Shown: positions 55,870 to 63,699 of the stretch, in pieces | How positions within the stretch are numbered: position 1 is the stretch's first letter | Layout: each line of letters opens with the position of its first letter | Assembly: GCF_018130785.1 (NCBI RefSeq) | Contig: NZ_JAFCJT010000012.1 | Coordinates: 147,842 to 211,841 of the forward strand | Reading direction: 5' to 3' | Length of the DNA stretch: 64,000 bases | Source: Bradyrhizobium liaoningense | GTDB taxonomy: Bacteria > Pseudomonadota > Alphaproteobacteria > Rhizobiales > Xanthobacteraceae | Program-made: the position numbers and the translations under genes | Notes under the pieces: model-generated | The model's database searches: none | The model's input: the letters and a program-made list of their open reading frames with translations, nothing else | What the model was told of the DNA's origin: nothing

Positions 55870-56244
55870 ATGGTCTTTCTTAGCTTCGTCTACCGCTTCG
55901 TGACGAACTTCGCCTTCATGGCGATGGTCTATTTCAGCCTGAATTTCATGGAGAAATACCAGAACCGGGCGATCCTCGCGATCCTGGTGCTGGTCTATGC
56001 CGGCATGCGTGCGGCCTCGACGCTGCGCGCGTTCTATTTCTTCCAGAAGATCGAGAAGCTGGAGGCGGAGACCAAGCGCCTGCAGGCTCCGATCAATGAC
56101 GGTTCGGGCGGAACGAACGCGCGCAAGCAGGTCGTGGCCGACGTAGCCCGGCTGCGCCGCGACGGCGAGCTCAAGTCCTATATGGACCTGTTCTTCCTGG
56201 CGCTGATCGTCCTGCTCTGCGTCGCCAACATCATGCGGCAGTAG
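55870..56244 (+). CDS. hypothetical membrane protein with two or three helices and a coiled linker
   Basis: 124 residues from ATG 55870. Helices at about 8-28 (YRFVTNFAFMAMVYFSLNFM), 33-50 (RAILAILVLVYAGMRAAS) and 104-121 (YMDLFFLALIVLLCVANIM), with a charged linker (FFQKIEKLEAETKRLQAP, then ARKQVVADVARLRRDGELKS) likely cytoplasmic. Unknown function; it ends three bases before the convergent deacetylase. Confidence 0.75.
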   Translation: MVFLSFVYRFVTNFAFMAMVYFSLNFMEKYQNRAILAILVLVYAGMRAASTLRAFYFFQKIEKLEAETKRLQAPINDGSGGTNARKQVVADVARLRRDGELKSYMDLFFLALIVLLCVANIMRQ

Positions 56245-56247
56245 TGC

Positions 56248-57546
56248 TTACTGCGGGCGCTTCTTCAGGCTGGCGACGCGGGTCGGATGCGGTGCGCCGC
56301 TCGTCGGTGTAGCGCTCTTGGGTGCAACGCTCTTGGGTGCAACGCCCTTCGCCTGCGCGGCGTGTTTCGGTACGCCGTGCGCAGCATGCGCGGCGCGAGG
56401 GGCGTGTGATTTGCCGGCCTTGTTCCTGGCTGCACGAGGCGTCTCGGCCGCCATCGCCAGCCGCGTCGCGGCGCGCCGCGACAAGGTCGTGGACAGCAGC
56501 ACCTCGACCGAGCCCTCGGGGATCGCGAACAGGTCACGGCCGGGCACGGGCAGGGTGGATGCGACATTCGCCAGCGCCTTGGTCTTATGCGGCAGCAGCG
56601 GCTGATGCTCGGTCTGCGCATTGAGGTCGGCAAGCGAGGGCGCCGGCAGCGTTTGGGTCTGCGCGAATACGAAGTTCGGCGCGGCCGGCCAGCGTGCGAT
56701 CGGCACGGTCTCGGTCGGCGGATGCAGCAGCCATTCGACCGGTGTGGTCGGCGTCGCCGGCCGGTCGGCCGTCGCGGGCACCACATGCACGATGCGATAG
56801 CCGCGCGCCTTGAGGTCGCGGATGATCCTCGGCAGCGCCGCCACCGTGCGGGCCTGGATGTCGTGCAGCAGCAGGATGCCCTTGCCCTTGGCCTCCAGCC
56901 GCTGGATCGCGAGCTGATAGACGCGGTCGGACGACACATGGCGCCAGTCGTCGGCCGGGAAGTCGGCGCTCCAGACCTGGATGCCGCGCGAGATCAGGAG
57001 GTTTTCGACGCCTTCGGCGCGCATCAGGCCGGGAATGCGGAAGAACGGCGCGAGCTTGGACGGATCGGTCATCGCGGCCGAGGTCCACGCGATGCCGCCG
57101 TTGATCTCGGCCTCGGCCTTCTCGATCGGCATCCGGTCGAACGTCAGCGGATGGTTCATGCTGTGCGTGCCGACGGTGTGGCCCGCCGCCACCAGCTTGC
57201 GCACGCCCTCCGGATTCGCCTTGGCCTGGCCGCCGATGATGAAGAAGGTCGCCTTGATGCACTCGTCGTCGAGCATCTTGAGGATCTGGTTGGAATATTT
57301 CGGCAGCGGACCGTCGTCGAAGGTCAGGACGACCTCATGGTCCTTCAACGGCAGCGTCTCGCGGTACTGCATGGTGCCGATGCGCGGATGCTCGCGCGGA
57401 TCGACCACGAGGGTGCGGGAGGTCCCGAGCGCGTCCGGATGGCCGGGACAGTCCGCCGCAAGGGCCGCCGGTGAACCGACGACCAATAGTCCCAGATAGA
57501 GGACGATCCACGATCGCGTCCGAAAACCAACGCTACTTCCGATCAT
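56248..57546 (-). CDS. polysaccharide deacetylase family protein with Ala/Lys/Pro-rich tail
   Basis: 432 residues. Signal peptide SWIVLYLGLLVVGSPAALA. NodB domain about 70-260: VVLTFDDGPLPKYSNQIL (catalytic base Asp and metal Asp), GHTVGTHSMNHPLTF (HxxxH), FFRIPGLM, ILLLHDIQ. Likely removes N- or O-acetyl groups from a periplasmic polysaccharide. After about residue 290 the chain becomes low-complexity, ending KSHAPRAAHAAHGVPKHAAQAKGVAPKSVAPKSATPTSG, with a 15-bp tandem DNA repeat. A paralogue lies 162 bases upstream at 57708. Confidence 0.9.
   Translation of the reverse strand: MIGSSVGFRTRSWIVLYLGLLVVGSPAALAADCPGHPDALGTSRTLVVDPREHPRIGTMQYRETLPLKDHEVVLTFDDGPLPKYSNQILKMLDDECIKATFFIIGGQAKANPEGVRKLVAAGHTVGTHSMNHPLTFDRMPIEKAEAEINGGIAWTSAAMTDPSKLAPFFRIPGLMRAEGVENLLISRGIQVWSADFPADDWRHVSSDRVYQLAIQRLEAKGKGILLLHDIQARTVAALPRIIRDLKARGYRIVHVVPATADRPATPTTPVEWLLHPPTETVPIARWPAAPNFVFAQTQTLPAPSLADLNAQTEHQPLLPHKTKALANVASTLPVPGRDLFAIPEGSVEVLLSTTLSRRAATRLAMAAETPRAARNKAGKSHAPRAAHAAHGVPKHAAQAKGVAPKSVAPKSATPTSGAPHPTRVASLKKRPQ
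56313..56342. repeat. 15-bp tandem repeat inside the deacetylase gene
   Basis: CGCTCTTGGGTGCAA occurs twice, head to tail (56313-56327, 56328-56342), followed by a diverged third unit CGCCCTTCG. On the coding strand the units encode the Val-Ala-Pro-Lys-Ser repeats of the tail, a site where slippage could change length in steps of five residues. Confidence 0.8.
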
Positions 57547-57707
57547 GAACCTCGTCTGCCCCCTTGCGTGATTGCCGCCTTAATTGGTCGGAGGCGCCCA
57601 GAAACGGTTCAGGCGCAATACCACCTGCATCTTTGCATGGCGTAGCATGAACAGACTGTTAATAGGGCCCAAATCACCCCATTTTGCAACGGCGTGACAT
57701 TACGGCA

Positions 57708-58514
57708 TCAATGCGCATCGGCGCTCTTCTGTGACGTGCCCGCCGGCACGACGTGAACGACGCGATAGCCGTTGTCCCGGAGGTACCGCAGGAAGGCCGG
57801 CATGATCGCGGCCGTGCGTGCCTTGGGGTCGTGGAAGAGGATGATGCCCTTGCCGGCGGCGGCGAGGCGCTCGGTGACGAGCTTCAATTCCTGCTCCGGC
57901 GTGATCTCGTTCCAGTCGCTGGCCCAGAGGTCGGCTCCGAACACGACGATGCCGCGCGACTGCAGCAGGTCGAGCTGCGCTGGCGTCCCCTCGAAATAGG
58001 GGAAACGGAAGAACGGCGTCGAGGGCGTCGTCGTCGACACGCCTTTGAGCGCCATCTCGTCGGCTGCGATGCCGCGGTCGATCTCGCTCTTCGCCTTCTC
58101 GAACGGGATCCGCGCCATGAACGGGTGCGACCAGGTGTGGTGGCCGATGGTGTGGCCCTCACGCGCGATGCGCTTGACCATGTCAGGATGTTCCGAGGCG
58201 TGCAGGCCGATCAGGAAGAAGGTCGCGCGCACGCACTCCTGCGCCAGCGCTGCCAGCACCTTCGACGTCGTCGGCGGATGCGGACCATCGTCGAAGGTCA
58301 GCACGACCTCGTGATCGGCGAGCGGCAGCGTCTGCGAAAAGCTCTTCAGGCCCACGCGTGGCGTGGTCCTGGCATCGACGCTCAGAACGCGCGAGGTGCC
58401 GAGTGCGTCCTTGCGCGGGCAGTCCGCGGCCTCCGTCGCGGCGATGCCGGTGAGGGCCGCGAAGACCGCGCCCACCGAGATCGACGTCCATTTCAGCCGA
58501 AACATCTTTGCCAT
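57708..58514 (-). CDS. polysaccharide deacetylase family protein
   Basis: 268 residues from ATG 58514 (ATG 58505 also possible). Signal segment SISVGAVFAALTGIAATEA. NodB domain: LADHEVVLTFDDGPHPPTTSKVLAAL (Asp-Asp), GHTIGHHTWSHPFM (HxxxH), FFRFPYFEGTP, IILFHDPKART. Shares with the paralogue at 56248 the openings CP..DALGTSR.L.VD and R.G...(F/R)...LPL.DHEVVLTFDDGP, so the two arose by duplication; this one lacks the repetitive tail. Each gene has its own upstream gap. Confidence 0.92.
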   Translation of the reverse strand: MAKMFRLKWTSISVGAVFAALTGIAATEAADCPRKDALGTSRVLSVDARTTPRVGLKSFSQTLPLADHEVVLTFDDGPHPPTTSKVLAALAQECVRATFFLIGLHASEHPDMVKRIAREGHTIGHHTWSHPFMARIPFEKAKSEIDRGIAADEMALKGVSTTTPSTPFFRFPYFEGTPAQLDLLQSRGIVVFGADLWASDWNEITPEQELKLVTERLAAAGKGIILFHDPKARTAAIMPAFLRYLRDNGYRVVHVVPAGTSQKSADAH

Positions 58515-58596
58515 TGCGCTCGCAGTTCGCTTGTGGGTATTGCCTGACCGTCAGCTCAGACCGCTCGTTCCAACCTGTCAAACGGCGAGGCGCGCC

Positions 58597-60018
58597 ATGG
58601 ATGAACATATGGACGGTGCCTCATCCGCCGAGGCCTCGGTACTCGACCACGTTCCGATGCGCAATGAAGACGGCGAAATTCGTCACGAATTCGTCGAGGA
58701 GATTGCCCATGCGATCGAGGCCGGCGACAGTGCCGCGCTGCGCGCCTGCGTTGCCGAGCTGCACGAGGCCGATCTCGGCGATCTGATCGGAGCTCTCGAG
58801 CCGGACCATCGCGTTCGCCTGGTCGAGCTGACCGGGCGCGACTTCGACTTCTCGGCGCTGAACGAACTCGACGAGGGCGTGCGCGAGGAGATCCTCGAGG
58901 AGCTGCCGCCGGAGACCGTTGCGGAAGGCGTCCGCGAGCTCGAATCCGACGACGCGGTCGAGCTGCTGGAAACCCTCGACGAGGCGGAGCAGGAAGAAAT
59001 CCTCGAGAAGCTGCCTTTGCAGGAGCGCGTCGCGCTCGAGCGCAGCCTGCTTTATCCCGAAAATTCCGCCGGCCGGCGGATGCAGACCGAATTCATCGCC
59101 GTGCCGCAGGATTTCACCGTCGGGCAGGCGATCGACTACATGCGCGAGACGCCGGATCTGCCCGAGCGCTTCTACGAGATCTACGTCGTCGACAAGGACC
59201 AGCACTGGCAGGGCGCGGTCTCGCTCGACGTCCTGCTCCGCGCCCGCCGCCCGGTGGCGCTGGCCGAGCTGACCGACGAGGACCGCCGCCGCGTTTCCGT
59301 CCTGGAGGACCAGGAGGAGGTGGCGCGCATGTTCGGCAAGTACAATCTCGTCGCAGCACCGGTGCTCGACACCCAGGATCGCCTGGTCGGCGTCATCACC
59401 GTCGACGACGTCGTGGACGTGATCGAGGAGGAGGCGGACGAAGACCTCAAGGCGCTCGGCGGCGTCAACAGCGACGAAGAACTCTCCGACACCGTGTTCA
59501 CCATTGCGCGCGCGCGGTTCAACTGGCTGCTGGTCAATCTCGCCACCGCCTTCCTCGCATCCTCCGTGCTCGGCCTGTTCGAGGGCCAGCTCGAGAAGAT
59601 GGTCGCGCTCGCAGTGCTGGCGCCGATCGTGGCAAGCCAGGGCGGCAATGCCGCGACCCAGACCATGACGGTCGCGGTGCGCGCGCTTGCGACGCGCGAG
59701 CTCGGCTCTTCCAACGCCTGGCGCGTGGTGATGCGCGAAGGCCTGGTCGGGCTCGTCAACGGCCTCGCCTTCGCCGTGATCACGGGCATCGCGGCGGTGG
59801 CCTGGTTCAAGATCCCGGGCCTCGGCATCGTCATCGGGCTTGCGATCATCTGCAACCTCGTCGCCGGCGCGCTCGGCGGCATCCTGATCCCGATGGCGCT
59901 CGAACGTGTCAGGGCCGATCCGGCCGTGGCCTCCGGCACGTTCGTCACGACAGTGACCGATGTGGTCGGCTTCTTCTCCTTCCTCGGCATCGCGACGCTG
60001 TGGTTCGGGTTGAGGTAG
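58597..60018 (+). CDS. mgtE: magnesium transporter MgtE
   Basis: 473 residues from ATG 58597 (GAGG seven bases ahead). N-terminal helical MgtE_N domain about 55-160 (LGDLIGALEPDHRVRLVELTGRDFDFSALNELDEGVREEILEELPPETVAEGVRELESDDAVELLETLDEAEQEEIL), CBS pair about 165-295 (MQTEFIAVPQDFTVGQAIDYMRE, AAPVLDTQDRLVGVITVDDVVDVIEEEADEDLKALGG), then five membrane helices from about 308, including the pore signature VLAPIVASQGGNAATQTMTVAVRALAT and GFFSFLGIATLWFGL. Mg2+ channel/transporter gated by the acidic cytoplasmic domain. Confidence 0.95.
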   Translation: MDEHMDGASSAEASVLDHVPMRNEDGEIRHEFVEEIAHAIEAGDSAALRACVAELHEADLGDLIGALEPDHRVRLVELTGRDFDFSALNELDEGVREEILEELPPETVAEGVRELESDDAVELLETLDEAEQEEILEKLPLQERVALERSLLYPENSAGRRMQTEFIAVPQDFTVGQAIDYMRETPDLPERFYEIYVVDKDQHWQGAVSLDVLLRARRPVALAELTDEDRRRVSVLEDQEEVARMFGKYNLVAAPVLDTQDRLVGVITVDDVVDVIEEEADEDLKALGGVNSDEELSDTVFTIARARFNWLLVNLATAFLASSVLGLFEGQLEKMVALAVLAPIVASQGGNAATQTMTVAVRALATRELGSSNAWRVVMREGLVGLVNGLAFAVITGIAAVAWFKIPGLGIVIGLAIICNLVAGALGGILIPMALERVRADPAVASGTFVTTVTDVVGFFSFLGIATLWFGLR

Positions 60019-60042
60019 CGGGAGGTGCTGCGCCATCTCCTC

Positions 60043-60127
60043 GTCATTGCGAGCGCAGCGAAGCAATCCAGAATCCCTCCGCGCCGGCAGTCTGGATTGC
60101 TTCGTCGCAAGAGCTCCTCGCAATGAT
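60043..60127. repeat. interspersed inverted repeat, copy 2
   Basis: Starts GTCATTGCGAGCGCAGCG as copy 1 (8718) and continues AAGCAATCCAGA, then TCTGGATTGCTTCG; the right end is slightly altered (CTCGCAATGAT, with an 8-9-base insertion-like difference before it). About 85 bases, lying just after mgtE. Confidence 0.8.
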
Positions 60128-60214
60128 GGGGTGGGCAGCGGGGCGGGGACCCCATCATCTTTAATCCGAACTTAAGCGACCTGGCGCATCATCGCTCCGC
60201 TTGGAGAAACGGAC

Positions 60215-60517
60215 ATGCGGTTGCGGCTGAAGGCGGACGGACGGGTCGTCGAGTTGCGGGACGGGCAGGAGTTTCCGGTCCAGCCGGTCCAGCCGACGGC
60301 GAATGCCCCTGGCGATGCCGGCTCGCTCGCCGTGCGCGATCTGCGCCGCCGCGCCTGCCTCACCCAGATGGAGTTCGCCGCCAAGCTCGGCGTTCCCGTC
60401 GAGACCATCCGCAACTGGGAGCAGGGCAAGCGTGCCCCGCGGGGACCCGCCCGCGCGCTGCTCGCGGTGATCGCGCATGCGCCCGACACCGTGTTCCAGG
60501 CGCTTGCCAAAGCCTGA
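60215..60517 (+). CDS. XRE-type helix-turn-helix protein (100 aa)
   Basis: N-terminal 40 residues look unstructured (VELRDGQEFPVQPVQPTANAPGDAGS). HTH about 42-90: VRDLRRRACLTQMEFAAKLGVPVETIRNWEQGKRAPRGPARALLAVIAHAPDTVFQAL, the pattern of antitoxin-like YiaG/HigA regulators. No toxin gene is adjacent (neighbours are mgtE and an aldo/keto reductase), so it may be a lone regulator. Confidence 0.85.
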   Translation: MRLRLKADGRVVELRDGQEFPVQPVQPTANAPGDAGSLAVRDLRRRACLTQMEFAAKLGVPVETIRNWEQGKRAPRGPARALLAVIAHAPDTVFQALAKA

Positions 60518-60652
60518 CTTCAAAGGCCAGGCGCGAACCTCCCGTTAGCATTGCCCTGTATATCCGGCCCGGCGGCCTGTGGCGTCCGTTGGCACCATGC
60601 CGGGCCGGGTCCATAATGACGCCTGACGCGACCGCAACAGAGAGGATTCCTC

Positions 60653-61471
60653 ATGCTGTTCGTCGAGGCCAGTGGCGCAAGGATACCGGCGATCGGGCTC
60701 GGGACCTGGGAGCTGAGCGGGCGCACCTGCGCGCGCGTGGTCGAGCAGGCGTTGCGGCTCGGCTATCGCCACATCGACACCGCGCAGGTCTACGAGAATG
60801 AGCGCGAGGTCGGCGACGGCTTGCGCTCCTCCGGCGTGCGCCGTGACGACATCTTCCTCACGACAAAGGTCTGGACCAACCATTTCGCGCCCCACGACCT
60901 CGAACGCTCGGTCAAGGAGAGCCTGGCGCGGATGCGGCTCCCGTCCGTCGATCTGCTGCTGTTGCACTGGCCCAATTCGCACGTGCCGCTGGAGGAGACG
61001 CTGGGTGCGCTGTCGCATGCCAGGCGCATGGGCCTGACCCGCCACATCGGCGTCTCCAATTTCACCGTGGCGCTGATCGAGCAGGCGGTGGCGCTCTCGC
61101 CGGAGCCGCTCGTCTGCAACCAGGTCGAATATCATCCCTATCTCGACCAGACGAAGGTGAGGGCGGCCTGCGACCAGCATGGCCTCGCGCTGGTCGCCTA
61201 CAGCCCGATCGCCAGGGGCCGCATCAAGGCCGACCAGACGCTCGCCGGGCTCGGCCGCGCGCATCGCAAGACGCCGGCGCAAATCTGCCTGCGCTGGCTG
61301 GTGCAACAGAATGTTGCGGCGATCCCGCGCACCTCGCGCGTCGAGCGCCTGTCGGAAAACATCGATATTTTCGATTTCGAGCTCTCGGACGACGAGATGG
61401 CGCAGATCGCCGCGCTGGCCAGCCCCAAGGGCCGCCTGACCGATTTCGGCTTCGCGCCAAAATGGGATTGA
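60653..61471 (+). CDS. aldo/keto reductase
   Basis: 272 residues; AGAGGA upstream of the ATG. AKR barrel: IPAIGLGTWELSGRTCARVVEQALRLGYRHIDTAQVYENEREVG (catalytic Asp and Tyr), IFLTTKVWTNHF (Lys), LLHWPNSHVPLEETLGAL (His), IGVSNFTVALIEQAV, VEYHPYLDQ, YSPIARGRI, IPRTSRVERLSENIDIFDFELSDDEM for NADPH. Similar to 2,5-diketo-D-gluconate reductase-type enzymes. Reduces an unknown carbonyl compound. It lies 28 bases before the TonB/TolA-like gene, with which it may share a transcript. Confidence 0.93.
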   Translation: MLFVEASGARIPAIGLGTWELSGRTCARVVEQALRLGYRHIDTAQVYENEREVGDGLRSSGVRRDDIFLTTKVWTNHFAPHDLERSVKESLARMRLPSVDLLLLHWPNSHVPLEETLGALSHARRMGLTRHIGVSNFTVALIEQAVALSPEPLVCNQVEYHPYLDQTKVRAACDQHGLALVAYSPIARGRIKADQTLAGLGRAHRKTPAQICLRWLVQQNVAAIPRTSRVERLSENIDIFDFELSDDEMAQIAALASPKGRLTDFGFAPKWD

Positions 61472-61499
61472 GAGGGGGCTGCTGTATGCTAGGACCGGC

Positions 61500-62504
61500 G
61501 TGGCAACCCAAGATCGGTCGATGGAACTGCGGAAGATCATACGGACGGACATTGCAGCGTCGGTGGTCGCGCATCTGACGCTGGTGGCGCTGATCATCGT
61601 GATCAGCGAAGTCCGTCCGTTTCGCGCCGCGGCGCCCGAGACCGTCTCCGTCGATATCGTCACGCCGGAGCAGGTGAAGCAGGAAGAGGCCAAGGCCCAA
61701 GAGAACGCCGAGGAGCAGGCGAAGGAGAAACCGCCGGAGCCGCTGCCCGACCTGAAACTGCCGAAGCTGGATGTCACCGACAAGGACAAGGCGGAAGCCG
61801 CGCCGAAGCCTGCGGCCAAGCAGCCAGCCGCGGCGCCGTCACCGCAGGCCTCGCCCGAACCGCCGCAGAAACAGCCGCCGCCGCAACCCTCACAGGCACC
61901 GAAGCAGCAGGAGGCCAACGTGCAGCCGCAGCCTCAACAGCCGCTGCCGTCGCAACAGCCGGCGCCGCAACTCCAGCAACAACCGCCGCCCCAGGCGATG
62001 CAGCAGCCACCGCAGCAGTCGCCGCCACCAGCGATGCCGCAGCAGCAGGCCGCGCCGCCGCCGGCCTATCAGGCGCCGGAGCCTGACGTGACGGTCAAGT
62101 ACGGCGTCATGCTGGGCCTGCCGCCGGAATTGCCGCCGGATCTGCCGAAAGACGCCCCCAAGGACGACGGCGGCGATGCCAAGGATTCAATCGCAGCCAA
62201 GCTGCCGCCCGAAGTCATAGCCGCGCTGCGTCGCCACCTGAAGAGCTGCGCCAAACTGCCGGCCGGGGTCAGCCCGACCGACAACGTCAACATCAAGCTG
62301 CGCACGGTGTTCGCCACCGACGGCACGCTGGCGCGCCCGCCGATCCTGATCGAAGCGCCGCCCTCCGCGAAGGGGGTGGCCATCGTGAAATCCGCGACGG
62401 CCGCGCTCGAGGCCTGCCAGCCCTACAAGATGCTGCCGGCCGACAAGTACGGGGAATGGAAGATCATGGACCTGCCGTTTAGCCCGCGGGATTTCGGCGG
62501 CTAG
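61500..62504 (+). CDS. TonB/TolA-like proline-rich envelope protein
   Basis: 334 residues from GTG 61500 (AGGA five bases upstream); ATG 61521 is an alternative. One N-terminal membrane helix about 20-38 (SVVAHLTLVALIIVISEV), then a charged coil (EQVKQEEAKAQENAEEQAKEKPPEPLPD), then a 100-residue Pro/Gln-rich rod (QPQPQQPLPSQQPAPQLQQQPPP), and a compact C-terminal domain about 235-334 (IAALRRHLKSCAKLPAGVSPTDNVNIKLRTVFATDGTLARPPILIEAPPSAKGVAIVKSATAALEACQPYKMLPADKYGEWKIMDLPFSP) of TolA/TonB type with a Cys pair. Spans the periplasm; no TolQ/R/B or ExbBD genes are adjacent. Confidence 0.85.
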   Translation: MATQDRSMELRKIIRTDIAASVVAHLTLVALIIVISEVRPFRAAAPETVSVDIVTPEQVKQEEAKAQENAEEQAKEKPPEPLPDLKLPKLDVTDKDKAEAAPKPAAKQPAAAPSPQASPEPPQKQPPPQPSQAPKQQEANVQPQPQQPLPSQQPAPQLQQQPPPQAMQQPPQQSPPPAMPQQQAAPPPAYQAPEPDVTVKYGVMLGLPPELPPDLPKDAPKDDGGDAKDSIAAKLPPEVIAALRRHLKSCAKLPAGVSPTDNVNIKLRTVFATDGTLARPPILIEAPPSAKGVAIVKSATAALEACQPYKMLPADKYGEWKIMDLPFSPRDFGG

Positions 62505-62598
62505 TTTGCTACCCAAGCTGCTTCGACAAGGCGTCGAATTGCGATGACAGTGCACTCAATTGCCCTCGCCACCATCGCGCTCAGGCGTTTGGCCGGTT

Positions 62599-62790
62599 TT
62601 AGGGCCGCCCGGTACGCGGCTTCAGCCATGCCATGATCACGCCAAACGGCGTCCGCCGGCTGCGTGGCAGGCTGTGTCTTTCGGTGGCGCTTCGTGCAAA
62701 GGCGCCCGCCTGTTCAGTGGACCGTCTCCGTTCAGGCGCAAGCGACATCCACTCGCGAATGACGGTGCGTCGTATCTTCGCTTTCAGCAT
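62599..62790 (-). CDS. small basic hypothetical protein (63 aa)
   Basis: ATG 62790 with GGAG eight bases upstream. MLKAKIRRTVIREWMSLAPERRRSTEQAGAFARSATERHSLPRSRRTPFGVIMAWLKPRTGRP: basic, with an 'REWMSL.P..R.....A..FA' helix and a conserved-looking 'RRxPFxxIMAWLxPRTGR' end. I recall similar small proteins in Bradyrhizobium, role unknown. It lies 29 bases after the gene at 62820 on the same strand. Confidence 0.62.
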   Translation of the reverse strand: MLKAKIRRTVIREWMSLAPERRRSTEQAGAFARSATERHSLPRSRRTPFGVIMAWLKPRTGRP

Positions 62791-62819
62791 GATCAGCTCT
62801 CCGAGGAGTTGTGGCGCGC

Positions 62820-63260
62820 TTACGCAGCTTGCTGGACGGGAAGGGCCTGCGAACGTCGCGCCAGAAGCACGCTGCCGCAGGGATGCTCGGCGCCTTGCAG
62901 GACGACGAAGCCGCGCTTCGTCACTGCGGCACGCAAAGCTTCCTTCGCTACCTCCTTCTGCGCGTCGAGCCAGATCACGAGCACGGCGCGGGGGCTGAGG
63001 AAATCATCGAGCCAATCCACGGTCGCATCGAGTGCGTGAAGCGTGCGCCGTCGCCAATCCACGAGCGCGACTTCATATTGACCGGCCGGGAGGCCGCAAT
63101 TGCCTGCCGCCGCCGCCAGCAGATATCCGCGACGATGCAGCTCCATCATCAATTCCATGCTCTTCGCGCCGACCACGACGATGTGCTGCCGCGTCGAGCA
63201 GTTCGCGATGGCCATCATCGGATCGATGATCCTGTCGCTGACCCCTGAGTTCGACATCAT
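62820..63260 (-). CDS. hypothetical protein, methyltransferase-like fragment or small Rossmann fold
   Basis: 146 residues from ATG 63260 or 63257. STRQHIVVVGAKSMELMMELHRRGYLLAAAAGNCGLPAGQYEVALVDWRRRTLHALDATVDWLDDFLSPRAVLVIWLDAQKEVAKEALRAAVTKRGFVVLQGAEHPCGSVLLARRSQ has the beta-alpha pattern of a small nucleotide- or SAM-binding fold: a first strand IVVVGA, a central strand YEVALVDW and a final strand GSVLLARR. No catalytic motif is evident. Likely in one operon with 62599. Confidence 0.68.
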   Translation of the reverse strand: MMSNSGVSDRIIDPMMAIANCSTRQHIVVVGAKSMELMMELHRRGYLLAAAAGNCGLPAGQYEVALVDWRRRTLHALDATVDWLDDFLSPRAVLVIWLDAQKEVAKEALRAAVTKRGFVVLQGAEHPCGSVLLARRSQALPVQQAA

Positions 63261-63504
63261 TTCACCAGTTTGCTGCGCCGCGCGAGCTTGCGCGACGGAG
63301 CGGATATGGTGTCGGATGCCGTATGATTTCGAGATTGGCGCGATCGCGATCGCATAGGATCGGCATAGGACCGGCTTCGATTGCGCGCTCCCGGCAACTT
63401 ATGCCGCGCTTATGAACAGACGATGTGCTCCCCATCGCATTCAAATGCCGACAGCGCCATTCTTGCGGTCCGCGCTTGCCATCGCGCCTTGCCTGGAGAC
63501 AAAA

Positions 63505-63699
63505 ATGTCGGCCTATCGTGCATTGATCGTGGGGCTACACGATCGTCCCATCAGAATGATCCACATGGATTGCATCGACGACGAAGCCGCGATCAGCTCC
63601 GCGGAGAGACTCGTCGACGGTCACGATGTGGAGCTCTGGCAGATGGATCGGCCTGTGGCCAGATTCGATTGCCGGTCCGGGACGATGCGCAGGAAGTAA
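63505..63699 (+). CDS. small conserved hypothetical protein (64 aa)
   Basis: ATG 63505 with GGAG six bases upstream. MSAYRALIVGLHDRPIRMIHMDCIDDEAAISSAERLVDGHDVELWQMDRPVARFDCRSGTMRRK: the 'D.IDDEAAI..A..LVDGHDVELWQ.DR.VA.F' pattern is one I recall in many short Bradyrhizobium proteins. Two beta strands and one helix are likely. Function unknown. Confidence 0.75.
   Translation: MSAYRALIVGLHDRPIRMIHMDCIDDEAAISSAERLVDGHDVELWQMDRPVARFDCRSGTMRRK

Noticed and set aside
56313..56342. Tandem repeat considered as a CRISPR seed
   Set aside because: Units are 15 bp, directly adjacent with no spacers, and in frame within a coding sequence. No cas genes in the window.
60215..60517. Antitoxin of a toxin-antitoxin pair
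   Set aside because: The HTH is antitoxin-like, but neither side carries a toxin-sized gene; neighbours are mgtE and an aldo/keto reductase with their own signals.
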